Assembly: GCA_959028445.1 (NCBI GenBank)
Contig: CAUFRY010000007.1
Coordinates: 3,065-67,064, forward strand
Length of the DNA stretch: 64,000 bases
Source of the DNA: an uncultured Collinsella sp.
GTDB taxonomy: Bacteria > Actinomycetota > Coriobacteriia > Coriobacteriales > Coriobacteriaceae
Direction: 5' to 3'
Shown here: piece after piece, positions 34,149 through 42,061 of the stretch
Layout: each line of letters starts with the position of its first letter
Position numbering within the stretch: position 1 is the first letter of the stretch
Made by a program: the position numbers and the translations under genes
Notes under the pieces: model-generated
What the model was told of the DNA's origin: nothing
Seen by the model: only the letters and a program-made list of their open reading frames with translations
Databases searched by the model: none

Positions 34149-36125
34149 TTACGCTCCATCCCGCGCATGCTCGGACTCAAACTCTTCAATTGCCGCCATA
34201 AACTGCTCGCCAAAGGCGTCGGCCTTTTTCTCGCCAATGCCGTTGACCTGGATCAGCTCGTCGCGCGTCTGCGGGCGCAGGCGGCACAGGCCGCGCAGGG
34301 CCTTGTCGGAAAAGACCATGTACGGCGCCATCTCCAGCTCGGTCGAAATCTCCTTGCGGAGGGCACGCAGGCGCTCGAACAGCTCGGCATCGTCGCCCAC
34401 GCGCGGGCGCTGATCCAGCTCGGCCTCCTCGCGCAGCAGATCGACGGCGCGGCGGGCGCGGGCCGAGGCCTTGCGCTTGGACGCGCGACGCTTAACGGTA
34501 AAGGCAAACGCCTCATCCTCGACCTCGGCGGCACGCGGGCCCAGCCCCACGACCGGGTATTGCCCCTGCGAGGTGGCCAGATAGCCGCGGCCGCACAGCT
34601 GGCCGATGATATCCTTGATGCACCCGACCGATTCGCTCGACAGCTCACCGTAGCCGCGGTCCTCGTCCAGATGCATCTGGCGAATGCGCTCGGTGTTGCC
34701 GCCGTGGAGCACATCGGCGATCAGCGACTTGCCAAAGCGCATGGGACGCGTGGCCACATAGCGCACAGCGGCGCGGGCCATATCGGTGACGTCCTCGACG
34801 TCGAACTGCGTGAGACAGTTGCTGCAGTTGCCGCAGCCCTCGGCGTCGTCTGCCGTGCCGCCCGCGGCGGCTGCCGCATGCTCGGCCGCCGCCTCGTCGC
34901 CAAAGTAGCGCAGCATGTATTCGCGCAGGCAGCCGGTGGTATTGCAGTAGCCCTCCATCTGGCTGAGCAGGCGATAACGGTTCTGGAGCGCCCACGCGCG
35001 CTGCTCGTCGTCAAGCGCCTCGTCGGCCGCATCGCCGCGGTCGATCAAAAAGCGGCGCATGCGAAAATCGTTACCGTTCCACAGCAGATGGCAGCTGGCC
35101 GGATCGCCATCGCGGCCAGCGCGGCCCGCCTCCTGGTAGTATGCCTCGATGCTCTCGGGCACGTTGTTGTGAATCACGTAGCGCACGTTGGGCTTGTCGA
35201 TGCCCATGCCAAAGGCGTTGGTGGCAACCATCACCTGGATGTCGTCGTCGATAAAGGCACGCTGACTCTGGCGGCGGGCGTCGTTGCCCATGCCGGCATG
35301 GTAGCGGCCCACGCGAATGCCGCTGGGGCCCAGTGCCTCGGCAAGCTCCGCGGCCAGCGCGTCGACCGTCTTGCGGGTCGAGCAATACACGATGCCGCTC
35401 TCGCTCGAATGCGCGATCACGTAGTCACGCACCCACGCGGCCTTGGCCTTGTCGCCCATCTCCTCGCAACCAAAGTAGAGGTTCTTGCGATCAAAACCCG
35501 TCACCACGGTCGCCGGGTTTTGCAGGCCGAGCATTTGCTGGATATCGGCGCGCACGCGCTCGGTCGCCGTGGCGGTAAACGCCGCCACGATCGGGCGCCG
35601 CGGCAGCGAATCGATAAACTCGCGAATCTGCAGGTAGGCGGGACGGAAATCCTGGCCCCATTGGCTTACGCAGTGGGCCTCGTCAATAGCCACGAGCGGC
35701 ACGCCAATGCCGGCGGAACCCGCGGCCTCCTGGGCAAAGGCTAAAAAGCGCGGCTCGAGCAGGCGCTCGGGCGCCACGTACATAAGCTGGTAGCGGCCCT
35801 CGCGCGCCCGCTTGAGCACGGTGTTTTGCTGGGCCGGAGTAAGACTGGAGTTGAGATAGCTGGGTCGCGCACCCGCCGCGAGCAACGCGCGGGTCTGGTC
35901 CTCCATAAGCGACAGCAGCGGACTCACCACAAAGGTAATGCCGGGCAGCATGAGCGCGGGCACCTGGTAGCAAATGGACTTGCCGGCGCCCGTGGGCATA
36001 ACACCCAGCGCATCGCGACCGGCAAGGATCGCATCGACCATGCGGTCCTGCCCCGGGCGAAACGAGGTGTAGCCAAAATAGGCGCCGAGCGTGTCAAGCG
36101 CCATCTGCTGCATGCTATCGGTCAT
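34149..36125 (-). CDS. recQ: ATP-dependent DNA helicase RecQ
   Basis: 3'-5' DNA helicase of recombination and repair. The 658-residue protein has Walker A PTGAGKS (Lys49), DEAH at 148-151, the SAT-like TATATERV, the helicase motif VI region YQEAGRAGRDG, a zinc site with Cys residues in CNTTGC and CGNCSNC, an RQC winged helix and a C-terminal HRDC domain (LRALRKEISTELEMAPYMVF). AGGAAA precedes the ATG. It is followed after two bases by the GntR regulator. Confidence 0.96.
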   Translation of the reverse strand: MTDSMQQMALDTLGAYFGYTSFRPGQDRMVDAILAGRDALGVMPTGAGKSICYQVPALMLPGITFVVSPLLSLMEDQTRALLAAGARPSYLNSSLTPAQQNTVLKRAREGRYQLMYVAPERLLEPRFLAFAQEAAGSAGIGVPLVAIDEAHCVSQWGQDFRPAYLQIREFIDSLPRRPIVAAFTATATERVRADIQQMLGLQNPATVVTGFDRKNLYFGCEEMGDKAKAAWVRDYVIAHSSESGIVYCSTRKTVDALAAELAEALGPSGIRVGRYHAGMGNDARRQSQRAFIDDDIQVMVATNAFGMGIDKPNVRYVIHNNVPESIEAYYQEAGRAGRDGDPASCHLLWNGNDFRMRRFLIDRGDAADEALDDEQRAWALQNRYRLLSQMEGYCNTTGCLREYMLRYFGDEAAAEHAAAAAGGTADDAEGCGNCSNCLTQFDVEDVTDMARAAVRYVATRPMRFGKSLIADVLHGGNTERIRQMHLDEDRGYGELSSESVGCIKDIIGQLCGRGYLATSQGQYPVVGLGPRAAEVEDEAFAFTVKRRASKRKASARARRAVDLLREEAELDQRPRVGDDAELFERLRALRKEISTELEMAPYMVFSDKALRGLCRLRPQTRDELIQVNGIGEKKADAFGEQFMAAIEEFESEHARDGA

Positions 36126-36220
36126 GGTTTCCTAACGTCCAAGTCATCTGCCGCCGATTATACGCCGCCACGCGGACCGGTGCCGCACGGCCGTCGGCCA
36201 CGGGCAACGCAATCCAAGGC

Positions 36221-36320
36221 GAATGAGCGTGGATTTTTGGACACTTTCCGGATGAGCGTGGATAATCTCCCACTTTGAACCCGTCACCAAGCCAAAAACG
36301 GGAGATTATCCACGCTCATT
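36221..36320. repeat. GAGCGTGGA palindrome cluster, copy 3
   Basis: A half-site GAATGAGCGTGGATTTTTGG (36221-36240) is followed by a full palindrome (36252-36320) whose arms ATGAGCGTGGATAATCTCCC and GGGAGATTATCCACGCTCAT are complementary over 20 bases. It lies upstream of recQ, within a 307-base stretch (36126-36432) that holds only repeats. Confidence 0.8.
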
Positions 36321-36332
36321 CTGCAGGTAGTC

Positions 36333-36378
36333 ATTGGGGACGTTCTTGAATGACTAGTCGTTTAAGAACGTCCCCAAT
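36333..36378. repeat. GGGGACGTTCTT palindrome, full copy
   Basis: ATTGGGGACGTTCTT (36333-36347) and AAGAACGTCCCCAAT (36364-36378) are perfect 15-base arms with a partly palindromic 16-base loop (ATGACTAGTCGTTT). A half copy stands at 7889-7913. Confidence 0.8.
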
Positions 36379-36556
36379 AAGCAATCTCTTGACAAGCGCG
36401 GAAACCCCGCAGGTTGAGCACAAGTCAGACACTATGACCCAATCCGAGGGCACGGAAACGACAGGAGCCCCCGCTCGTGACCGCGGGTCGGGGCTGCGAC
36501 AATGTTGTTGAAGTGCCAGAGGCGCAGCCGCGCCGCAACGAGGTTGGGAGGCTCCC

Positions 36557-37366
36557 GTGCCTAGATATTCTACCGCCTTCGGAATGGACGTACACCTCAG
36601 GTCCACCACCGTCTGCGCGCTCGACGCGGAGACGGGCGAGACAGTGACGAGGAGGTTCCGCGGCAACCCGTGGGGCGAGGTCGCGGAGTGGATGTCGGGC
36701 TTCCCGGGCCCGTCGCTCGCCGCCTACGAGAGCGGCTACCTCGGCTTCGCCCCGCAGAGGGAGCTCTCCGGGCTCGGCGTCGACTGCGTCGTCGCGGCCG
36801 TCTCCAGGGTCCCGAGGTCGGCGGCAGACCTCTCGTCCAAGAACGACCGCAACGACGCGGCCAGGATGGCCAAGGCGATACTGTCGCACGACGTCACCCC
36901 GGTATGGGTGCCGTCCCCCGAGGTCGAGGGGCTCCAGTCGATCAAGGGATGCGGGTTCGCGCTCGCCGCCGCCTTCGCGTCCGAGGTCGGCGACTTCTCG
37001 AGGTTCCGCTCCGGCAGGCAGGTGACGTCCTACTTCGGCCTCGCCCCGAAGCAGAGGTCGAGCGCGGACTCCGTGCGCCTCGGCGGGATCAGCGGGGCCG
37101 GCAACGCCCTCGTCAGGAGGCTGGCCGTCGAGGGGTCCTGGAGCTACGTCCAGGCGAGCCACCAACCGAAGCTGATGCCCAAGGGCAGCGGCGTCCCGCT
37201 CGAGGTGAGGATGCACGGGAGGAAGGGTTCCGAGCGCCTGCTCCGGCGCCGCGAGGAGATGCTCGCCAGGGGCATGCCCCAGGCGAAGGCGAACGCCGCC
37301 ACCGCCGCCGAGCTCGTGAGGTGGCTGTGGGCCCTCGGCGCGATGTGCCGGGAGGCAACCGAATAG
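36557..37366 (+). CDS. IS110-family transposase lacking the central region
   Basis: 269 residues against roughly 350-420 for intact relatives. The N-terminal DEDD (RuvC-like) domain is present (FGMDVHLRSTTVCALD, KNDRNDAARMAKAIL), as is the C-terminal Transposase_20 part (LQSIKGCGFALAAAFASEVGDFSRF, ISGAGNALVRRLAVEGSW). The sequence jumps from PVWVPSPEVEG straight to LQSIKGCG, omitting the roughly 120-residue helical linker normally between them. The frame is kept. Codon use (many AGG and ATA) differs from the neighbours. Probably inactive alone, but the ends could still be moved by an intact copy. Confidence 0.85.
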   Translation: MPRYSTAFGMDVHLRSTTVCALDAETGETVTRRFRGNPWGEVAEWMSGFPGPSLAAYESGYLGFAPQRELSGLGVDCVVAAVSRVPRSAADLSSKNDRNDAARMAKAILSHDVTPVWVPSPEVEGLQSIKGCGFALAAAFASEVGDFSRFRSGRQVTSYFGLAPKQRSSADSVRLGGISGAGNALVRRLAVEGSWSYVQASHQPKLMPKGSGVPLEVRMHGRKGSERLLRRREEMLARGMPQAKANAATAAELVRWLWALGAMCREATE

Positions 37367-37574
37367 ACATAGCCACCGTCCCGGCGAGCCGGGCAGCCTT
37401 CGGGGATACCCCCGCTTTCGCTGGGCGCGCGGCAGCGGCCGCATGCGCGTAGTCAGACTTGGGGAGCCCCGCCGAAGGAGAGGATTGCGGGCCGCCGGAG
37501 CGGTATCCGCGGATATGAGACTGAGCCGAAGGCGTCGACGACATGCCGGGGGCGGACCGGGACGGGTTCAACGG

Positions 37575-37613
37575 CAGGCCCCGCCGACCGATTGCAAGCG
37601 GTCGGCGGGGCCA
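37575..37613. other. Hairpin in the right noncoding end of the IS element
   Basis: GGCCCCGCCGACCG pairs perfectly with CGGTCGGCGGGGCC across an 8-base loop. It is the strongest structure in the 263-base noncoding right end and may be part of a bridge-RNA region or a terminator-like barrier. Confidence 0.5.
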
Positions 37614-37653
37614 TTGTGGCTCTTGACAGCGGATTGGGTCATATGAGCGAAAA

Positions 37654-37745
37654 CGCCCCTAGGTGAGCAAGGTGACGTGAAAGAGGAGGGAAGCGTACTT
37701 CGGTACGCGACCGACGATTGAACGTCAGATTGCCGCTTAGGGGCG
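37654..37745. repeat. Long imperfect hairpin with conserved internal loop, family 1 copy 2
   Basis: The outer arms CGCCCCTA/TAGGGGCG and GAGCAA/TTGCCGCTT differ from those of the copy at 4552-4659 but are again complementary. The inner part (GACGTGAAAGAGGAG, GCGTAC-TTCG-GTACGC, CGACGATTGAACGTC) is nearly the same. It lies just outside the IS right end and downstream of the cluster C GntR gene. Confidence 0.75.
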
Positions 37746-37789
37746 CTTGCAGCGTCGAGCCGTTACGCGGTTTGGTAAAACCGCGTAAC

Positions 37790-38509
37790 TTACATGACCA
37801 TAACGTAGCGCGATCCCACGTAGTACTGCTTACCCATCAAAACCGGCTCGTCATCGGGACCGGTAAAGCCGGCACGCAGGTTGAGCAGCGGATCGTGCGG
37901 AGCAATGCCCAGCTCGGCCGCCTGCTCGGCGTTAGCTCGAACGGCCTCGACCGTACGGTAGCCAACCGAGACAATCGGCGTTCCGCCAACACGCTCGACC
38001 TCGGCAAAAATCGACTTGTCCTCAAGATCGGCCGTCAACAGCTCACGGTAGGCGTCAAACGGCACAAAGATGTTCTCCTCAAAGATGGGCTCGCCGTCGG
38101 CCGTACGCACGCGCTTGATATGCAGCAGCAGTGCATCCTTCTGCAGGCCAAAGAACTCCATCTCGTTTTGGCGCGCCGGAACGATCTGGCGATCGATCAC
38201 GTGCGCACCGGCCTTCATGCCGTTGCCGGCACACAGCGCGGTAAACGTCTGCAGCGTCGAGGCGTGAAACTGGCGGTTGATGTGCGGCGTGGAGACAAAG
38301 GTGCCGCGGCCCTGCTGCTTAACCAGGTAACCATCGGAGCACAGCTCCTCGACAGCGCGGCGCACCGTAATACGGCTCACCTCGTACTGCTCGGCTAGTT
38401 CAAGCTCGGACGGAATACGCTCCTTGGGTGCATAAACACCTTTCTCGATCGCATCCTTGATTTCGTCATAAATCTGCTGGTAAAGCGGTGCATTTTTGGG
38501 CGCAGGCAT
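37790..38509 (-). CDS. GntR/HutC-family transcriptional regulator (cluster C)
   Basis: Predicted regulator of cluster C. 239 residues: winged helix at about 8-75 (YQQIYDEIKDAIEKGVYAPK, VSRITVRRAVEELCSDGYL, QQGRGTFV) and a UTRA domain (EFFGLQKDALLLHIKRVRT, GKQYYVGSRYVMVM). The ribosome-binding site is weak. Its upstream region contains TATAACGTCT (38552-38561), also found before the IIAB operon and, with one mismatch, before the DMT gene at 44846. These may be its operators. Confidence 0.92.
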   Translation of the reverse strand: MPAPKNAPLYQQIYDEIKDAIEKGVYAPKERIPSELELAEQYEVSRITVRRAVEELCSDGYLVKQQGRGTFVSTPHINRQFHASTLQTFTALCAGNGMKAGAHVIDRQIVPARQNEMEFFGLQKDALLLHIKRVRTADGEPIFEENIFVPFDAYRELLTADLEDKSIFAEVERVGGTPIVSVGYRTVEAVRANAEQAAELGIAPHDPLLNLRAGFTGPDDEPVLMGKQYYVGSRYVMVM

Positions 38510-38546
38510 ATCTGATCACTCTTATCAAAATAGCTAAATTTCTAAT

Positions 38547-38563
38547 ACGTATATAACGTCTAG
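38547..38563. promoter_or_regulatory. Candidate operator shared by cluster C operons (copy at the GntR gene)
   Basis: ACGTATATAACGTCTAG. The core TATAACGTCT recurs exactly at 44692-44701 before the IIAB gene, and as TATAACGACT (minus strand, 45984-45975) before the DMT gene. Confidence 0.45.
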
Positions 38564-38601
38564 TTTCATGTTACCTCATATTGATAAAACGATACACCCT
38601 C

Positions 38602-38647
38602 CCTACCAAAAAGCGACAGCTTCATTTTGGTAGGTTTTATCTGGGCA
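38602..38647. repeat. Palindrome of the CTACCAAAAAGGGACAGG family
   Basis: CCTACCAAAAAGCGACAGCT, then TCATTTTGGTAGG, then TTTTATCTGGG. It lies between the GntR gene and yitT; related to copies at 27775, 40734 and 48079. Confidence 0.7.
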
Positions 38648-38727
38648 AACGAGAGCCCTCGAAAGCAACGGGGCTTTCGGGGGGCTCGTTCGGATGGGTT
38701 GCGCAGGACCGGCAAAATGCCAATACC

Positions 38728-39735
38728 CTACTTGCCGTCATCCTGCTGCAGGCTGTCCTGTTCGCTGAGGCGCGCCTGCCTGCTGGCCATGCGTGCGGGC
38801 TTGTCGGGATCGGGAACGGCCGTGGGCATGGGCTCGTCGACATGACCGCCCCACCAGCCGCCCACAAAGTTGAGCGTGTGGAACACGTTGATCACGGCGC
38901 CGGGATCAACGTCGCACACCAACTTGATAATGTCCTGGCTCTCGTAGGTCGAAACAACGGTGTTCAGCAGGTACATCTTTTCGCGGCTGTATCCGCCGAC
39001 GACCTCGGCGCAGCTAATGCCGTGCTGAAAATGGTTTACGTAGGCAGTCATGACCTCGTCTGCCTTGCGCGTCGTAATCTGCAGCGTCACGCGGTCGTAG
39101 CGACGATAGAAACTGTCGATGGTCTTGGTCGAAATAAACTGGAACACGATGGAGTACGCCGCGTTGTCCCAGCCAAACATAAAGCCAAAGATCGCCAGGA
39201 TAAAGCAATTGAAACCAAAGATAACGCCCCAGATGGTCTTGCCCGTGTGGTTGGAGACCCACAGCGCGATAAAGTCGGTGCCACCGGTAGATGCGCCGGA
39301 CTTTAGCGCGATGGCAGCGCCCAGACCCGAGACCACGCCGCCAAAAATGATGAGCATAATCTTGTCGCCCAAAAATGGAGCGAAGTGAAAGACGTTGAGG
39401 AACAGCGACGAGAGCACGACCTGCATCATCGAGAAGATGACGAAGCGCTTGCTAATGCCGCTCCAGCATAGGAGCGCCACGGGAATGTTGAGCGCAAGCA
39501 TGCCGAGCGAGATGTCGATGTGAACGCCGCCCAGCGAGGTAACGCGATCGAGCAGGACCGCAACGCCGGTGAGGCCGCTCGGAAGCAAGTCGGCGGGCTG
39601 AATGAACGCCTGGATCAGGAATGTCTGGAGAACGGCGGAAATCGTGACCGCCACGGCAGTAATAGCGCGGCGGACGATGGTGAGGCGGCCGAGTACGAGC
39701 ACTCGGTCCGTGAGCTGATCGATGGCGTTCGCCAC
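38728..39735 (-). CDS. YitT-family membrane protein (DUF161 + DUF2179)
   Basis: Integral membrane protein of unknown role. A GTG start with AAAGGAG six bases upstream gives 335 residues. Five to six hydrophobic helices occupy about residues 20-205, with the family stretch KSGASTGGTDFIALWVSN. A cytoplasmic DUF2179 domain follows (LQITTRKADEVMTAYVN to VISTYESQDI-like VVSTYESQDIIKLV). The C-terminal 45 residues are polar and not conserved. It lies among the cluster C sugar genes, but nothing shows that it takes part in sugar use. Confidence 0.9.
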   Translation of the reverse strand: MANAIDQLTDRVLVLGRLTIVRRAITAVAVTISAVLQTFLIQAFIQPADLLPSGLTGVAVLLDRVTSLGGVHIDISLGMLALNIPVALLCWSGISKRFVIFSMMQVVLSSLFLNVFHFAPFLGDKIMLIIFGGVVSGLGAAIALKSGASTGGTDFIALWVSNHTGKTIWGVIFGFNCFILAIFGFMFGWDNAAYSIVFQFISTKTIDSFYRRYDRVTLQITTRKADEVMTAYVNHFQHGISCAEVVGGYSREKMYLLNTVVSTYESQDIIKLVCDVDPGAVINVFHTLNFVGGWWGGHVDEPMPTAVPDPDKPARMASRQARLSEQDSLQQDDGK

Positions 39736-40089
39736 GCAGGCTCCTTTCGAAGGCAGATGTAGTTGTGGGGTATGTCCGCGATTGTAGCATGGAGCGTGCG
39801 GGGGCGCTTCAATTCACCCTCTCTCGACAACCAAAGCGGGACCAGCAACCCCACGACCAAAGGCCCAAATTACAAGTGAGTAGACTTTACGCGACCTGCA
39901 GAGCACACCCAAAACCGCCACCCCTGTGACCTGCGGTTTTACTAGAGCAGATGCGCTTTGTGCTCGTCCTGCACCAAAAAGTCTACTCACTTAGTCCGAA
40001 TCGAAGCCAAACGGATCAAAATCGAAACCAAATTGAGCCAGTCCACCGCAAAAAACGTTTGAACCCGTGCTTCTCGCGGCGGATTGACA
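39736..40089. other. 354-base gap containing an inverted repeat
   Basis: No gene is supported here. It holds the yitT leader and the 15-base inverted repeat described separately at 39874-39992. Confidence 0.6.
39874..39992. repeat. AAGTGAGTAGACTTT inverted repeat
   Basis: AAGTGAGTAGACTTT (39874-39888) and AAAGTCTACTCACTT (39978-39992) are perfect 15-base arms flanking 89 bases that contain a CCGC-rich stretch (AAACCGCCAC, then CTGCGGTTTT) able to form a smaller inner stem. Confidence 0.75.
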
Positions 40090-40719
40090 CTACAAAGCGG
40101 CCAAAATGTCGGTCAGATTATCAATAACGGCATCGGCTCGCGATTGATCGAGGTTGACGCCCTCGTGCGGGCGCAGTGCCAGGACGCGGGCGCCGGAACG
40201 TTTGCCAGCCTCGATGCCCAAAGGCGAGTCCTCGATAACCAGGCACTCGGTAGGCTCCACACCCAGCGCCTCCATGGCACGCAGGTAGATCTCGGGGTCG
40301 GGCTTAAACGCACTGCACTCGTGACCGCTGATGGTGTAGTCCAGCACGTCGGCGATACCGGCAATCCCCACCAGCTCGTCGATCAACTCGCGATAGGACG
40401 AGCTCGCGATGGCACACTTCACGCCGCGCTCGTGCAGTGCGCGCATCACCGGCTCCGTCTGCTCGTTGAGCAGCTCGGCATACGGAACGGGATGGTCCGG
40501 GCTATAGACCTGCTTGTACTCCACGCGCAGGCGCTCGCGCAGCTCAACATCGTCAGGTACCAGCGACTTCCAAATGGCGGGCTCGTTAGACCCCGAAAGA
40601 TCGGGGATCTCGTCAAAGTGAAAGCCCTTCTCTTCCATAAACGCCACGCGGCGGCGGTTGTAGAACCACTCGGTATCGACCAGCACGCCGTCCATGTCGA
40701 ACAGCACTGCCTTGATCAT
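40090..40719 (-). CDS. HAD-family sugar-phosphatase/phosphomutase-like protein
   Basis: Cytoplasmic HAD hydrolase of the beta-phosphoglucomutase-like subgroup. The start at 40719 follows GGAGGAG by a suitable distance; an ATG two codons earlier is too close. 209 residues: motif I VLFDMDGVLVDTE, motif II region AIASSSYRELID, motif III Lys in CSAFKPDPEIYL and motif IV VIEDSPLGIEAG. Likely substrates are small sugar phosphates, fitting the neighbouring deglycase genes, but specificity is not readable. It lies downstream of the SIS gene behind a terminator and a palindrome. Confidence 0.9.
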   Translation of the reverse strand: MIKAVLFDMDGVLVDTEWFYNRRRVAFMEEKGFHFDEIPDLSGSNEPAIWKSLVPDDVELRERLRVEYKQVYSPDHPVPYAELLNEQTEPVMRALHERGVKCAIASSSYRELIDELVGIAGIADVLDYTISGHECSAFKPDPEIYLRAMEALGVEPTECLVIEDSPLGIEAGKRSGARVLALRPHEGVNLDQSRADAVIDNLTDILAAL

Positions 40720-40733
40720 ACGCATCTCCTCCC

Positions 40734-40778
40734 ACCTGCCAAAAAGGGACAGGTTTATTTTGGTAGGTTTTATCTGGG
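40734..40778. repeat. Palindrome of the CTACCAAAAAGGGACAGG family
   Basis: ACCTGCCAAAAAGGGACAGG, then TTTATTTTGGTAGG, then TTTTATCTGGG. Closest to the copy at 27775-27820, in opposite orientation. Confidence 0.75.
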
Positions 40779-40812
40779 ATTTGCGACGCGACAGACACGC
40801 CCTCCCCAGAGC

Positions 40813-40844
40813 AAAAAAGGGGACGGGGCGCAAACCCCATCCCC
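40813..40844 (-). terminator. Terminator after the first cluster C SIS gene
   Basis: On the minus strand GGGGATGGGG pairs with CCCCGTCCCC, followed by six T. Confidence 0.88.
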
Positions 40845-40878
40845 TCTCAATCAACCCGTAAGGTCTACTTACTTGTGA

Positions 40879-41862
40879 TTAGTAGGAAAGCTTCCACATG
40901 TAGCGACGCATGGTCAGCGGGTGCTGACGGGCCTCGGCGATCTGGTTGCCGTACTCGCGCATAACGGCGAGGTGCAGCAGCGGGTTGAAGTAGGTGACGA
41001 CGCTCGCGGGCACGGCGTCAGCCAGGCCGTAGTCCTTGGAGTCGATCAGAGCGACCTTGGCACCCATACGCTGCAGGAAGGTGAGGGCGCGAGCGTCCAT
41101 CGGACGGGTAGCACCGTCGGACATGAGGAAGACGTAGGGCTTACCCTCGGTGGAAACCTCGAACGGGCCGTGGAAGTACTCGCCGGTGTTGTAGGCGGCG
41201 GCGTCGATCCACTGCATCTCGGTGAACAGGAAGGCGGCGTTAGAATAAGCCATCTTCTCGGAGGCACCGGAGGCCATGAAGTAGATCATCTTGTCGTCCT
41301 TGAAGTCCTGAGCGAACTGCTTGGCCAGGCCCTTGGCGGAGTGAGCAGCGTTCTCGATCAGCTCGAAGATGTTGGTGAGGCCGGTGATCATGTCCTCGTA
41401 GTGATCATAGCCCTCGGTCTGCTGAAGGATCTCGAGAGCAAGAGCGATGGCGTAGGCGGGCTTCTCGGCCTTGGCAGCATAGTTGGCATGGAAGCCGTGG
41501 ACGATGACGTGGTCGGCGTCGACGGTCAGAGCGGAGCCAGCCTTGTTGGTGAGGGAGACGACCGGGCAGTTGTGCTTCTTGGCGGTCTTGTTGGCCTCGA
41601 CGGTCTCGGGCGTGGAGCCACCGAGGGAGCAGGTGATCACGAAGGTGTGCTCGTTGACCCAGGAAGGCGTGTCGTAGTTGAACTCGTTAGCGGTGAAGAT
41701 CTGAACGTTCAGCTTGTCCGTGTTGTTGGCCAGGAAGTACTTGGCGGGGTACAGGTCGGACATGGAAGCACCGCAGCCGACGAAGGCGACACTGTGGATC
41801 TCGTGGTTGGACAGGACGTCAGCGACGATCTGCTTAGGGAGGTTAAGGTCGATCTCGTACAT
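40879..41862 (-). CDS. SIS-domain sugar-phosphate deglycase, FrlB-like (cluster C, first)
   Basis: Third deglycase candidate. The ATG at 41862 (MYEIDLNLPK) gives 327 residues; the open frame continues upstream but has no better start, and AAAGGA lies about ten bases before this ATG. The first SIS domain has FVGCGASMSDLYPA and CSLGGSTPE; the second carries Glu215 (TEMQW) and His231 (GEYFHGP) with the FrlB/FraB spacing. The C-terminus HPLTMRRYMWKLSY matches the family. It is the last gene of the IIAB-IIC-IID-SIS run, after a 200-base gap with two hairpins, so partial polarity is possible. Confidence 0.86.
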   Translation of the reverse strand: MYEIDLNLPKQIVADVLSNHEIHSVAFVGCGASMSDLYPAKYFLANNTDKLNVQIFTANEFNYDTPSWVNEHTFVITCSLGGSTPETVEANKTAKKHNCPVVSLTNKAGSALTVDADHVIVHGFHANYAAKAEKPAYAIALALEILQQTEGYDHYEDMITGLTNIFELIENAAHSAKGLAKQFAQDFKDDKMIYFMASGASEKMAYSNAAFLFTEMQWIDAAAYNTGEYFHGPFEVSTEGKPYVFLMSDGATRPMDARALTFLQRMGAKVALIDSKDYGLADAVPASVVTYFNPLLHLAVMREYGNQIAEARQHPLTMRRYMWKLSY

Positions 41863-41952
41863 CTGACACATTCCTTTCGATTTTTGCGGCGCCACATTGC
41901 CGGGCGCTCGCAGGGTTACCGTGGTTTGGACCGAGTCGCCGGTCCGTTGAGG

Positions 41953-41983
41953 ATGCGACAAGGGGACTGTCCCATTGTCGCAT
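41953..41983. repeat. ATGCGACAA palindrome
   Basis: ATGCGACAA...GGGAC...GTCCC...TTGTCGCAT: near-perfect 31-base palindrome in the gap between IID and SIS genes of cluster C. It shares the GGGAC motif with other palindromes in the window. Confidence 0.7.
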
Positions 41984-41997
41984 TTTGCGGATGGAAG

Positions 41998-42028
41998 CCT
42001 GCCTGGGGTATGGGATGCCAGGCAGGCC
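41998..42028 (-). terminator. Hairpin downstream of the cluster C IID gene
   Basis: GCCTGCCTGG pairs with CCAGGCAGGC across an 11-base loop, 34 bases past the IID stop. Only two T follow on the minus strand, so termination would be partial. Confidence 0.45.
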
Positions 42029-42061
42029 CCCGGGGGAAAGCGGTTAGGCGCTTGGTCGCGA

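Larger units (their letters stand above)
36433..37643 (+). mobile_element. IS110-family (IS1111-like) insertion element, internally deleted
   Basis: The ends carry perfect 14-base inverted repeats, TATGACCCAATCCG (36433-36446) and CGGATTGGGTCATA (37630-37643). Inside are one transposase frame and a 263-base noncoding right end with a strong hairpin. Subterminal inverted repeats and a long noncoding right end are features of the IS1111 subgroup, where the guide (bridge) RNA is expected on that side. The element is about 1.2 kb, shorter than usual, because the transposase lacks its middle. No obvious target duplication, as expected for the family. Confidence 0.85.

Noticed and set aside
36425..37452. 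Long open frames on the minus strand and in another plus frame across the IS element
   Set aside because: They overlap the transposase, which has recognisable DEDD and Transposase_20 sequence; the others are GC-driven shadows.
40879..41961. SIS proteins as GlmS-type or AgaS-type isomerases
   Set aside because: No glutaminase domain is present, and the Glu-x15-His pair, C-terminal RRY motif and PTS context fit FrlB/FraB deglycases better; not fully excluded.
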